Positions 51,965 through 61,012 of a DNA stretch of 64,000 bases are shown here, piece by piece. A program made the position numbers and the translations under genes. Source of the stretch: Cordylochernes scorpioides (taxonomy: Eukaryota > Arthropoda > Arachnida > Pseudoscorpiones > Chernetidae); assembly GCA_030710605.1 (NCBI GenBank), contig CP092880.1, positions 12,565,639 to 12,629,638 on the forward strand. Reading direction: 5' to 3'. The notes under the pieces are model-generated. The model ran no database searches. It was not told the origin of the DNA and saw only the letters and a list, made by a program, of their open reading frames with translations. The first letter of the stretch is position 1. Every line of letters begins with the position of its first letter.

Positions 51965-52210
51965 TAATACAATATAATGCGGCTTGTGATTGTAAAACGA
52001 CATTTTAAAATTATCCCGCATGAGTTTCTTTTCAACGAAAAATCAAAATTTATTTTAAGGAGAAATAACGATTATTTCTAACCTTAGGAATGTGATATGA
52101 AAGGATGAATTGTGAAGAGTAATGATAAACGGAAATTTATTTTGATAAATAAAATAAATTTTGATTTTTCGTTGAAAAGAAACTCATGCGGAATAATTTT
52201 CAAATATACT
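51965..52210. repeat. Palindrome, about 240 bp, same family as 11,816
   Basis: GCATGAGTTTCTTTTCAACG, AAAAATCAAAATTTATTTTA on the left pair with TAAATTTTGATTTTTCGTTG and AAAAGAAACTCATGCGG on the right. The loop carries GAAGAGTAATGATAAACGG, a trace of the SINE-C body, supporting origin from SINE-C-like tails. Confidence 0.8.
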
Positions 52211-52254
52211 ATGGTTTGTACTTTTTTCAATAATGATTATTTTTATATAAAATA

Positions 52255-52350
52255 AAAGGATTCCCTCCCAATATATTTTTTCATCTCAGTAAGGACAATA
52301 GAAGTTTGTTTTTGTATAAAAGAAACATTCGCGCTTTTTTTTTTTTTTTT
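52255..52350 (+). repeat. Family Z 3' fragment
   Basis: CCCTCCCAATATATTTTTTC, ATCTCAGTAAGGACAATAGA and AGAAACATTCGCGC match the family Z end. A T run follows. Confidence 0.45.
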
Positions 52351-52664
52351 TAATCCTTTTATTTTATATGTATAGATGGCGCGTTATTGCTTTGTGTTAA
52401 TGATTATTTTATCGACAGGATTATAAAATTTCTGTAAGCTTAAAGCGCAATATTTTTCCTCAGACAATGTTATGCACAAAATGTCTTTGTCTAAAAGGGT
52501 CTTTATACACATAAGCACCAGTAGGAGTTCAAGAAATTATTTTTGTGGATATCATTGTAGCTGAGAGTGAACATTAATTGCTTATTTTTAAACCAAACAG
52601 CAATTTTACATACTCAATGACACATATATTATACGTATAAATGTGGTGATAAAGGATGAGCACC

Positions 52665-52800
52665 TGTTTTTGGTAAATTCATACAAAAGACCTACTTGAA
52701 TGCGATAGTTTCGGGCTCAGTCACTCATCAGTACAGGGACGGCTTCGATTTGATAACTCCTTTCGTAGGGCCTGAGTCGGAACCTGGTTCAACAAACAAT
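52665..52800 (-). repeat. Family C copy with damaged hammerhead
   Basis: Minus strand: CCCTGTA, CTGATGA, GTGACTGAGCCC, GAAAC. The core is intact, but the second strand of stem I (expected TACAGG) is lost, so cleavage is unlikely. Confidence 0.5.
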
Positions 52801-53577
52801 GTGTGACGCTAATCCTGCCGTTGCGTTTTAGGAATACTAACAATCCTCATGTGTTTGATATATTTAAGAGTTTAAAGGCCCTCAAGAAGACTGGAGAAAA
52901 GATTTGCTCTGTTTAGGACAAACAGGCTAAAGAAGAAGGCAGTGTTACGACGACGTCCAAATAAAAGTTCAAGCTTAGCGGTGGGGACCGTTTAATCCAG
53001 GAAAGGCTTAAGAAGGAAGAGGGCGCGCGTGACGGCAGACGCTAGTTGGCATTGTGTTCCAGTCGAGACCAGTATCTGCTCTCTGTTTTACGCTGTTTGT
53101 GTGTCCGTGTAAAAATACATTAAGTGAATACCTCGAGAATGGAGATCCATACCGTGTGTTCATTTGATAACCCTGACACAACAGTGACGTGACAATAGGT
53201 AGTGCCCTATTTTGCATTTGTTTGCAAGATGAGCATTCGATGAATGCAAAATGGTTATCCTGAAATTTATTTTACACCGAAGTTCTGATGTGCATATAGA
53301 GGATTGAGAAGGATCTTCTAAGACTGAAGAAAGAAGAGAAAGCCCGAAGTTAATTACATCGAACAAAAAACCCAAGAATCAGCAGCGGCGGTGCCCAGAT
53401 CGATATTTGAAAACAAGGTGGGGAGGGGATAAATCAAGTGATTCTCCCAATCCACTTTGTGGCAGACGATGACGTAAGGGTTTGTTCCTCATTACCTCGG
53501 CTGCAGACAAACATGGGGGTGGCGGTCAATACATGGGGGATCAATCCAGCTGGCCTGCTCGCTGTGGTTCGGGGATC
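52801..53577. other. GC-richer unclassified region
   Basis: The region up to the minisatellite is less AT-rich than most of the window and has purine-rich plus-strand stretches. It looks like untranslated or decayed retroelement sequence, but no domain, LTR pair or primer-binding site can be demonstrated. Confidence 0.3.
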
Positions 53578-55246
53578 CATATATACACCTTCCCTGGTTC
53601 TGATATCATGTATAGACCTTCTTGGGGTTCTGATATCATGTATAGACCTTCTTGAGGTTCTGATATCCCTATATACACCTTCCTGTGGTTCTTATATCCC
53701 TATATACACCTTCCTGTGGTTCTTATACCCATATATACACCTTCCTGTGGTTCTTATGCCCATATATACACCTTCCTGTGGTTCTTATACCCGTATATAC
53801 ACCTTCCTTTGGTTCTTATACCCGTATATACACCTTCCTGTGGTTCTTATATCCCTATATACACCTTCTGTGGTTCTTATATCCATATATACACCTTCCT
53901 GTGGGTTTTATACCCGTATATACACCTTCCTGTGGTTCTTATACCCATACTAGCCGAATGACCCGGGCAACGCCCGGGTTTTACCCGATTAAATGTTTTT
54001 ATTCAAATACTATTCGTTACAATTATAAATTGGCACCGTGGATGTCACTTTTGTGAAACGTCCCGCTCCAAACTTTGTGTGTTTTTAAAATATAAAAATA
54101 AATATGTAAATTTTCACAACGATATTTGAAAATTATATTATTTTGATTTTCAAATACTATTCGTTACAATTATAAATTGGCGCCGTGGATGTCACTCTTG
54201 TGAAACGTCCCGCTCCAAACTTTGTGTCTGAGAAGCGATATTTTTATAGAAAGATGATCTGGCTTTTGTTTTCTGCTCGAATGAATGTTTTTCTGTTAGA
54301 ATTTTGTTCCTGCGTACAAAATAATGTACTGGTTTCACCCGTGGTCTCTTCTTTTAGGAATTTTTCCCGATATAATTTTGTATCTGATAATCAAACATGA
54401 AACAGCAATATCGTCATCATCATTTTCTGACTAAAAATATATAGTTTTAATAATTGATTTATATATTTTTTAAAATAGCCTATCGTCTTCCCCGTATTTT
54501 TTCACCTATGTATGGAAATTTTGGTTTGAATTAGTGAACTACTGCGAATTTGTATACCGGACATACAAACAAACATACAAACATTCATTTTTATATATAT
54601 AGATATACACCTTCCCTGGTTCTGATATCATGTATAGATCTTCTTGGGGTTCTTATACCCATATATATATACCTTCCTGTGGTTCTGATATCATATATAC
54701 ACCTTCCTGTGGTTCTTATACCCCTATATACACCTTCCTGTGGTTCTGATATCATGTATAGACCTTCTTGGGGTTCTGATATCCATATATACACCTTCCT
54801 GTGGTTCTTATACCCCTATATACACCTTCCTGTGGTTCTGATATCATGTATAGACCTTCTTGGGGTTCTGATATCCATATATACACCTTCCTGTGGTTCT
54901 TATACCCCTATATACACCTTCCTGTGGTTCTGATATCATGTATAGACCTTCTTGGGGTTCTGATATCCATATATACACCTTCCTGTGGTTCTTATACCCA
55001 TATTTACACCTCCTATGGTTCTTATTCCCATATATACACCTTCCTGTGGTTCTTATTCCTATATATACACCTTCCTGTGGTTCTTATTCCCATATATACA
55101 CCTTCCTGTGGTTCTTATATCCATATATACACTTTCCTGTGGTTCTTATTCCCATATATACACCTTCCTGTGGTTCTTATATCCATATATACACCTTCCC
55201 TGGTTCTGATATCATATAAACACCTTCTTGGGGTTCTTATAAACAT
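53578..55246. repeat. 31-bp minisatellite, left and middle blocks, with Helitron inside
   Basis: Units alternate between CTTCCTGTGGTTCTTATACC plus CATATATACAC and a 30-bp variant CTTCTTGGGGTTCTGATATC plus ATGTATAGAC. The array runs 53,578-53,949, is interrupted by a Helitron, and continues 54,604-55,246. Long open frames (for example 54,801-55,265) are caused by the lack of stops in the unit. Confidence 0.9.
53950..54603 (-). mobile_element. Non-autonomous Helitron inserted in the minisatellite
   Basis: On the minus strand it starts TCTATATATATAAAAATGAA and ends GGGTCATTCGGCTAG. Removing it joins CCCATA to TATACACC, the exact minisatellite unit, so insertion was between A and T with no duplication. 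Its 5' 170 bp match the Helitron at 466, and its 3' end matches those at 44,836 and 63,502. An internal 75-bp direct repeat (ATTCGTTACAATTATAAATT..GTCCCGCTCCAAACTTTG) is at 54,005-54,080 and 54,155-54,230. Confidence 0.85.
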
Positions 55247-55260
55247 ATATGCCATAATAT

Positions 55261-55514
55261 TGTAGCGTAGAAATCAAGCCTTGAAATATCCTAAGATGTA
55301 AAAGTATTTATTGATGACGTCACAGCGACGAGTCGACAATTATTAACAAGTCAGCCCCCAAAACTATTTACAGCTAGAGAATCTTAAGCAAGCAAGCAAA
55401 GAAATATTTTAAAGATGATTTCACAAATACAGATTAATATATATTTTTATAATCTGTTGAATATATTTTCATTGAATAATATTAAATTAAATAATAAAAT
55501 ATTTCTTCGCCGCA
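55261..55514 (-). repeat. 3' LTR of the gag-only element
   Basis: On the minus strand it runs from TGCGGCGAAGAAATATTT to TTTCTACGCTACA. It includes ATGACGTCACAG-type sequence (a CRE-like palindrome TGACGTCA) that could act in transcription. It differs from the 5' LTR at only a few positions. Confidence 0.85.
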
Positions 55515-55772
55515 TAGCCTCCTCCTATAGAGAGCATCGACCCGATGCTCAGCAGGAGACTTACGTCGTCAGTCTTAAGAACTAGTACTATGGCCAGGGA
55601 TATTTTCAGGTGACTGCGGTGGATGTCTTCTTTCAGTTGAGATATCTTCTTTATGAGGGCTTGGTAGGTCTATGTTTACGTCAAGGTAGCTTTTTCTCAT
55701 TTCTACTGTGGTCGGCAAGGGGGGATTTTATAACTTTACGGCCTCACCTCCAATGTGGTCTATCATCTAGTT

Positions 55773-56936
55773 TTAATGGCGGGGCGTCCAGCTAGATCTT
55801 CTAGCAGGTGAGAAATGTTGTCTGTTTCGACCGGGATAGGGGGTAAGGCTTCGGTAGCGAGTGAAATTTTTCCTCGATGATTCGTCATTGGGCTCCTGAG
55901 ATTCGGCTCGAAAGTTGTAGAATACCATTGCGTCTTGCTTTCTTTGAAAATATTCTTTTCTCCTTTCCTCATTGTGTCTCTTCCTGTCACGGCAATAGCG
56001 GACGACGTGACCTGGGCGTCCGCAGTAGAAACAGATTGGCCTTCCCTCAGTTGTACGCCAATCATTGGTGTCGCGTCTTCCTCCTTGTTTTGGGTATCGA
56101 GGTTCAGGGTACGGTCTTATCGTTTCGGCCTCATATCTAGTATTTAAAAACTGTCGGGGTCTTTCCTTATGAGGGGGACTTCTCCTAGACTTTGAGATTG
56201 GCGCCAGGGTTCTTCCAATCTCCTCCTTCACAATTTCTTCGATTGTAGCATTTTTTGGTTCCTCCCGAGGAGAGCCTAATGCCCGCTGTACCTCCTCACG
56301 AACAATTTGCCTAATCATAGATGACAGATCTTCTCCGTCATCCTGGTCACAGAGAGAGGCTACATTTGGTAGGCGCTCGTACCTGGTTGGGGTAACTCGC
56401 CTACAACGGAGCGCCTCAACACGGCGACATTCTGTAATGAATTGCTCGGTGCTCTGTACATCCCTCGGTAGGAGTGTTTGATAAAGCTCCTCAGCTATCC
56501 CCTTCATGAGGTGGGAGATTTTATCTTTCTCGCTCATTTGAGGATCAACCTCTTTGCACAAGCACAGGACATCCTGGATGTAAAATTCGGTACTTTCACC
56601 TTTTAATTGTGCCCGTGTTTTAAGTTTCTTCTCCGCTTGCAATTTTGAATTTTCTTTTTTTCCAAACACATTCTCTAATTGAGATGTGAATTCCTTCCAA
56701 GTCTGTATGCTTTCTTCGTTGTTCTCAAACCATTTGAGAGCAGTTCCAGACAGATAAAAATAAACTTTAGTAAGACAAAGGGTTTCGTCCCAATGGTTGT
56801 ACTTTGCCACACGTGCATACCCTTTTAACCATTTTTGGAGATCTTCACCATCCTCCCCGGAAAAAATGGAAGGGTTCCTTGGCAGATGTTGAACAACGTA
56901 GTTGCTTACCTGAGTACCTTCCTTCTTTACATTCAT
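55773..56936 (-). CDS. gag: Gag polyprotein of the gag-only LTR element
   Basis: A 387-residue uninterrupted protein. The retrotransposon gag domain covers roughly residues 15-190, with FSGEDGEDLQKWLKGYARVA, then LSGTALKWF, WKEFTSQLENVFG and HLMKGIAEELYQTLLP. A CCHC zinc knuckle CFYCGRPGHVVRYC lies near residue 300, followed by an arginine-rich, RNA-binding type tail. It would form the particle shell and bind the element RNA. The start ATG at 56,936 lies about 70 bp inside the 5' LTR boundary. The type resembles gag proteins in chelicerate Gypsy elements (inference). The intact frame suggests recent or ongoing function. Confidence 0.9.
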   Translation of the reverse strand: MNVKKEGTQVSNYVVQHLPRNPSIFSGEDGEDLQKWLKGYARVAKYNHWDETLCLTKVYFYLSGTALKWFENNEESIQTWKEFTSQLENVFGKKENSKLQAEKKLKTRAQLKGESTEFYIQDVLCLCKEVDPQMSEKDKISHLMKGIAEELYQTLLPRDVQSTEQFITECRRVEALRCRRVTPTRYERLPNVASLCDQDDGEDLSSMIRQIVREEVQRALGSPREEPKNATIEEIVKEEIGRTLAPISKSRRSPPHKERPRQFLNTRYEAETIRPYPEPRYPKQGGRRDTNDWRTTEGRPICFYCGRPGHVVRYCRDRKRHNEERRKEYFQRKQDAMVFYNFRAESQEPNDESSRKNFTRYRSLTPYPGRNRQHFSPARRSSWTPRH

Positions 56937-57008
56937 AGAAGTTTCTTCTGGTTCAACAGAAAAAAAAAATTATTTATTAAGGGGTATCGGTCCAGTCTCT
57001 CCACCAGT

Positions 57009-57260
57009 TGTAGCGTAAAACCAAGCCTTGAAATATCCTAAGATGTAAAAGTATTTATTGATGACGTCACAGCGACGAGTCGACAATTATTAACAGGTCA
57101 GCCCCAAAACTATTTACAGCTAGAGAATCTTAAGCAAGCAAGCAAAGAAATATTTTAAAGATGATTTCACAAATACAGATTAATATATATTTTTATAATC
57201 TGTTGAATATATTTTCATTGAATAATATTAAATTAAATAATAAAATATTTCTTCGCCACA
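57009..57260 (-). repeat. 5' LTR of the gag-only element
   Basis: On the minus strand it starts TGTGGCGAAG and ends TTTTACGCTACA. It has the same TGACGTCA palindrome and AT-rich centre as its partner at 55,261. It should hold the promoter for gag. Confidence 0.85.
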
Positions 57261-57575
57261 ATATATACTCTTACAGGAATAATAAAGTAAATCTGCAGTC
57301 GACCAGAGAGAGAGAGACGTAGTCGATAGAAGACAACTAAGTTACGGCCATTTCGAACCACTGACCACATTCCAGAGGGCGACCGGAGGGCTTTTATTAG
57401 GACCCTCAGGACCTATTTTTGGATAGTCGGGGGGGGGGGGGGGGGGTGACCACACAGGCAGTCGTTCAGCGGACGGCCCTCTCGCTACCTCTCTCTATCG
57501 GGTGGCTTCCAAATTCCTCTTCCAACTCGTCGTGTGATTATTTCTCTCCTCAATACATTATTTTCACTATATTGC

Positions 57576-58030
57576 CACATATATACACCTTTCCTGGTTC
57601 TGATATCATATATACACCTTCTTGGGGTTCTTATAAACATATATGCACCTTCCTGTGGTTCTGATATCATATATAGACCTTCTTGGGGTTCTTATACCCC
57701 TATATACACCTTCCCTGGTTCTGATATCATGTATAGACCTTCTTGGGGTTCTGATATCCCTATATAGACCTTCCTGTGGTTCTTATACCCATATATACAC
57801 CTTCCTGTGGTTCTGATATCATATATAGACCTTCTTGGGGTTCTTATACCCATATATACACCTTCCCTGGTTCTGATATCATGTATAGACCTTCTTGGGG
57901 TTCTGATATCCCTATATACACCTTCCTGTGGTTCTTATACCCATATATACACCTTCCTGTGGTTCTTATACACCTATATACACCTTCCCTGGTTCTGATA
58001 TCATGTATAGACCTTCTTGGGGTTCTGATA
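57576..58030. repeat. 31-bp minisatellite, right block
   Basis: Same two unit types as the left blocks, ending with TTGGGGTTCTGATATTGG. The three blocks belonged to one field before the Helitron, family E and LTR insertions. Confidence 0.9.
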
Positions 58031-58096
58031 TTGGAAAATTATATTGACAAACATTTTTAGTTTTTTTTTTTTCTGATCAGGCTTTAGAGGGAAGAA

Positions 58097-58499
58097 TGTT
58101 GTCTTCGTTTGTTAGTGAACCAATCTCTCACGCCTTCTCATTGGACGAATGTGGCCATGTTTGTATATAAAGGGGACGAGGGGAATGCGGTGAGAACAGA
58201 GAGAGCGTGGATAATTTGTGTGGAGCCACTTAAAGTGTTTTTTTTTTACTTGCGGTTTTCCCTTTCTTGCTGTTCTCTTGGCATCCCTGTGTCCCCAGTC
58301 CGATCCCTCCCAACGCTACAATAAAGCTAAGTATTTTTTTTATTATTTAACAAATCGTGTGTTGTTTTTTTATCTCCCTTTTGTTGGTAGTGTTGTATTC
58401 TTGAGTGTACGCTTTTTCTGTGTATTAAGGTACTTTAATTTAGGCCCTAGCTTATTCCATTTTTGTGTGTTAACCCGCAAAAGTAAGAACTTTTGTCAT
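58097..58499 (+). mobile_element. 5' LTR of a second Gypsy element
   Basis: Begins TGTTGTCTTCGTTTG and ends AACTTTTGTCA. Blocks CGCCTTCTCATTGGACGAAT and TGGCCATGTTTGTATATAAA (TATA box) match the solo LTR at 35,377-35,767. Immediately after it, TTGGCGAGCCCTGCCAGG stands where the primer-binding site is expected. No second LTR is found downstream. Confidence 0.75.
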
Positions 58500-58649
58500 T
58501 GGCGAGCCCTGCCAGGATTGCTGGTGTTTGCACGTGTAAATTCCTTTAATTTTTACGTGCGGTTTTATTTTCTTTGATTGAGTGGTTTATTATTATTTTA
58601 TTTTTTTTTTGTACTCCATCATGTTTGTGAACTCTATGCTTAACTTTCA

Positions 58650-59927
58650 GTGTTTAATGGGGTTGATCTCGAGTCTTTCATTCGAGAAGTCGAGCTTAAA
58701 ACTCGAGTAGACAAATGGGATCCTGAGGTCAAAGCATTGCTTATGTTCGAGGCTCTATCCCCTGAAGTTAGGTTGAGCTTAGAGGAGATGGGTATCCGTA
58801 AGGATAGCAGTTTCGAAAGTAATGTTAGTAAACTGAACATACTGTACCCTAAAAAGGCGCGTGGTATTAGGGAATGCCTTAAATTAATAGAAGGTCTTAA
58901 GCAGAGAGTTGGGGAAAGTCCTATGGTTTTTAAAGAAAGATTCCTGGCCATTAGAGATAAAGTAGAGTACAGTTTTGACGATAGCCTAGTGTTCGAAATT
59001 TTCCTCGAAAATGTGCTCGATAAGTATAGAGAAGCTATTATTCGTAGTGAGGCTAAATCAATAGACAAAGCAGTCAGTGTCATGGCCACGGAGGATAGTG
59101 TAGAACACCGTTGCAGCTTTATGAAAGAGGTATGTTCAGTAAAAGGGGTTGAAGAAATAAATAGCATTAAGAGTGAGATGAAGATGCTTAGTGCCAGTGT
59201 AAACAGGATGAAGCACGAAAATGAGCAGTGTAATAAAGACCTTAGGGGTGAGATAGAAAAACTGACTAAATTGTTGGGCGAAATCAAGCTGAGTCCACCT
59301 GAGTGTAGCTTAGGACATATAGCTAGTGATTGCTCAAGACAGTCTTCTATGTTTGCCAACCGTAATACTCTTGACAATGCTGAGATAGTGAACATACGTT
59401 CTTATGGCGGGGATCAGACTGGAAATATGCCAATAGTTAAGGTGAATATTAACGGCAATATGTGGCACCTGTTATATGATACAGGAAGCCAAGTCAATAT
59501 TATTGATTCTGAAAAGTGCAAGGTCTTGAAGGAGAATTGGGACGATGCACTTAAAACTTTACGTATAGTGTCAGTGACAGGCCACGAGCAGACACTTACA
59601 CGTGTTAAAACCTGTAGAGTTGGTAACGAAAACGGCCCCGTGCTAGGAGAGATAAGGTTTTGGCTAATGTCACTCGGAGATAAGGGCTACGACGGGATTC
59701 TGGGAATCAATGATATAAGGAGATTGAATATCCAGTTGCCTCCCGTACGGGAACGTTGCAACATGATTTCCTTGAAACCAGAGGACCATGAGTATGTAGA
59801 CCTTAGCTGCATTGCCATTGCACATAGACCAATGGTTTCAAGCTCCTTAGATGAGAAATCAGTGAGGCGCATTGAAAACGAGGCCGTAAAGTTGCCACCT
59901 ACTGAGTTTAACAGAAACTGTGACCTA
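58650..59927 (+). pseudogene. gag-pro: Gag-protease of a Gypsy element, 3' truncated
   Basis: A frame of about 426 codons belongs to the element. Residues 1-170 are gag-like (FIREVELKTRVDKWDPEVKA, ALSPEVRLSLEEMG, FKERFLAIRDKV). A coiled-coil-like EMKMLSASVNRMKHENEQC follows. The zinc knuckle is incomplete (CSLGHIASDC, first cysteine pair lost). The retropepsin domain is readable: LLYDTGSQVNIID with catalytic D and the flap-side ..YDGILGIND. The frame has no ATG at its start, and an ATG at 58,621 lies in another frame, so the 5' end has an indel or depends on splicing. Reverse transcriptase and integrase are absent. Confidence 0.8.
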
Positions 59928-60013
59928 GGTTTTTTTAGTGAGCTTGTTACTGCTCGCCCTCCTCCTTTTTCATCCAGGCTTGGGACCGGCAAAGGCGGAG
60001 TTTACACCGGGTC
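59928..60013 (+). repeat. Family R fragment fused to the protease frame
   Basis: GTGAGCTTGTTACTGCTCGC through GGCAAAGGCGGAGTTTACAC is family R (compare 20,516-20,595). It extends the open frame by chance to 60,017 and marks the point where the Gypsy element is cut off. Confidence 0.6.
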
Positions 60014-60290
60014 ATGAAGGTTAAAAGCAATATTTTTTCTACTATAGTTTTGGGATTCTTGTATAGGTATTCTATCTTAGCTACAATACAGTCCCTGCCT
60101 AGGGCACAGGACACTGTCTGCATCCATGTGAGGATCGAGTGCAAAGATGTCAGAAGCGGTCTCTCTCAGAACTGCTACAGTGAGTACCTCCAGCTTTTTA
60201 TAGCCAACAGCATCCCTAACCCACCATGAAGGTTGAATTGTCTTTAGATCTAACAAAGTAGTTTAGTTAGTAATCTGGCAAGGGCTTATG
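60014..60290. other. Unclassified element debris
   Basis: A stop-poor stretch reads ..RIECKDVRSGLSQNCYSEYL, IANSIPNPP with no recognised match. It may be another retroelement coding remnant. Confidence 0.25.
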
Positions 60291-60550
60291 CATTGATTAG
60301 TAAAAAGAGGTATATTATGTACCAGAAGAGGCACCATCTCTTTAAATATACGTTTAAAAATGCATTTTGTTTATCACCCAAATACAAAAACGTAACAGTA
60401 GTGATAATTTTGAGCTACAACACCAGTTTTGTCAAATTCAGACAAAATCTAACCTGTATACCATGGTTTCGGATTATGGCTCTCATCAGTACAGGGGTGA
60501 CTTCTGGTGTTGTGGCTCATTCTTTACCACTACCTTAGGTATTTGACTGT
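60291..60550 (-). mobile_element. Family C retro-repeat with hammerhead
   Basis: On the minus strand the ribozyme at 60,453-60,495 is followed by TTAGATTTTGTCTGAATTTG, ACAAAACTGGTGTTGTAGC and, further on, TTTAAAGAGATGGTGCCTCT plus TCTGGTACATAATA. It faces the plus-strand copy at 60,560-60,900. Confidence 0.65.
60453..60495 (-). ncRNA. Hammerhead ribozyme, type I (family C)
   Basis: Minus strand: CCTGTA (stem I), CTGATGA, GAG-CCATAA-TCC (stem II, G-C closing pair with weaker continuation), GAAA, CC-AT-GG (stem III with A-U closing pair), cleavage triplet GTA, TACAGG (exact stem I complement). All invariant core residues are present. The stem sequences are unrelated to those of families A/B, so this is an independent lineage of the same fold. 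Confidence 0.7.
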
Positions 60551-60559
60551 AAGGATAAA

Positions 60560-60905
60560 CATTAGAGCCTCTTTAAAGGGAGAGGTGCCTCTTTTGGTAC
60601 ATGAATACCATCTTCCCACAACTTTATGTTTCATTCTAGCTTGAAAATGAGCCTCTGCCACTTCATCAGTTTGTACAACACTTTGGTAAATTTGACCGAT
60701 ATCATAAACTCTCCTTGAAGCCGCTCCTGCACTGTTGAAAACCATAGCCTGAAACAATAGTATACAGGTTGATTTTGTCTGAATTTTCCCAAATTGATGT
60801 TTTGGCCTATTCTTTATCACCATCTTAGGGTTTTTTACTGGTTTGATGAACATAATTCATTGTTATAATCATAGTTAAAGGGAGGGGTGCCTTTTAATTC
60901 GCCAA
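60560..60905 (+). mobile_element. Family C retro-repeat, plus-strand copy with decayed hammerhead
   Basis: At 60,726-60,768: CCTGCA, CTGTTGA, AAACCATAGCCT, GAAA, CAATAG, TA, TACAGG. Core A6 is U and stem II is broken. Downstream TTGATTTTGTCTGAATTTTC, TGATGTTTTGGCC, CTTTATCACCATCTTAGGG and AAAGGGAGGGGTGCC define the family. Upstream, TTTAAAGGGAGAGGTGCCTC at 60,572-60,591 belongs to a preceding unit. Confidence 0.55.
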
Positions 60906-61012
60906 TATGAAGGAGGGCACGATGGTGTTTCTCCAATCGACATGCAAACGTCCAACTATCGACCGGATGATGATTGAAAGAAAGAAAATAAAAGCTAGGA
61001 ATTATTTTTAAA

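Larger units (their letters stand above)
55261..57260 (-). mobile_element. Gag-only LTR retrotransposon (TR-GAG-like), 2.0 kb
   Basis: Two direct LTRs of 254 and 252 bp (about 98 percent alike) bracket a single gag gene. The target duplication is ATAT. Next to the 5' LTR on the minus strand a TGGTGGAGAGACTGG sequence could be the primer-binding site, and a purine-rich AGGAGGAGG precedes the 3' LTR. There is no protease, reverse transcriptase, RNase H or integrase, and the space after gag (about 255 bp) is too short for a deletion scar to be obvious. It must use polymerase functions from a complete Gypsy relative. Confidence 0.85.
55247..57575 (+). mobile_element. Family E retro-repeat copy 3, split by a gag-only LTR element
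   Basis: GCCATA-ATAT lies left of the LTR element and ATAT-ATACTC right of it. Without the insert the sequence equals the start of the family E copy at 18,306. The right part continues with AGTCGACCAGAGAGAG, a poly-G tract (57,428-57,446), CCTCTCTCTATCGGG and CACTATATTGCCAC, then the 31-bp minisatellite. Confidence 0.65.

Noticed and set aside
52700..52740. Active hammerhead in the family C copy at 52.7 kb
   Set aside because: The core is intact, but no complement of stem I follows GAAAC, so the fold cannot close.
53438..55265. Long frames encoding YIHLPVVLIP repeats as a membrane protein
   Set aside because: The 31-bp unit has no stop in several frames and 31 is not a multiple of three, so the reading phase drifts; a repeat artefact.
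55763..56147. Short frames on either strand within the gag gene
   Set aside because: They overlap a protein with a clear gag domain and zinc knuckle and show no motif of their own.
55100..58030. Telomeric or centromeric identity for the minisatellite field
   Set aside because: The unit is unlike known telomere repeats, the array is short, and it is flanked by ordinary dispersed elements.
58640..59395. Minus-strand frame of 251 codons opposite the gag-protease
   Set aside because: It is serine/leucine-rich and lies exactly opposite a recognisable gag; an antisense shadow.
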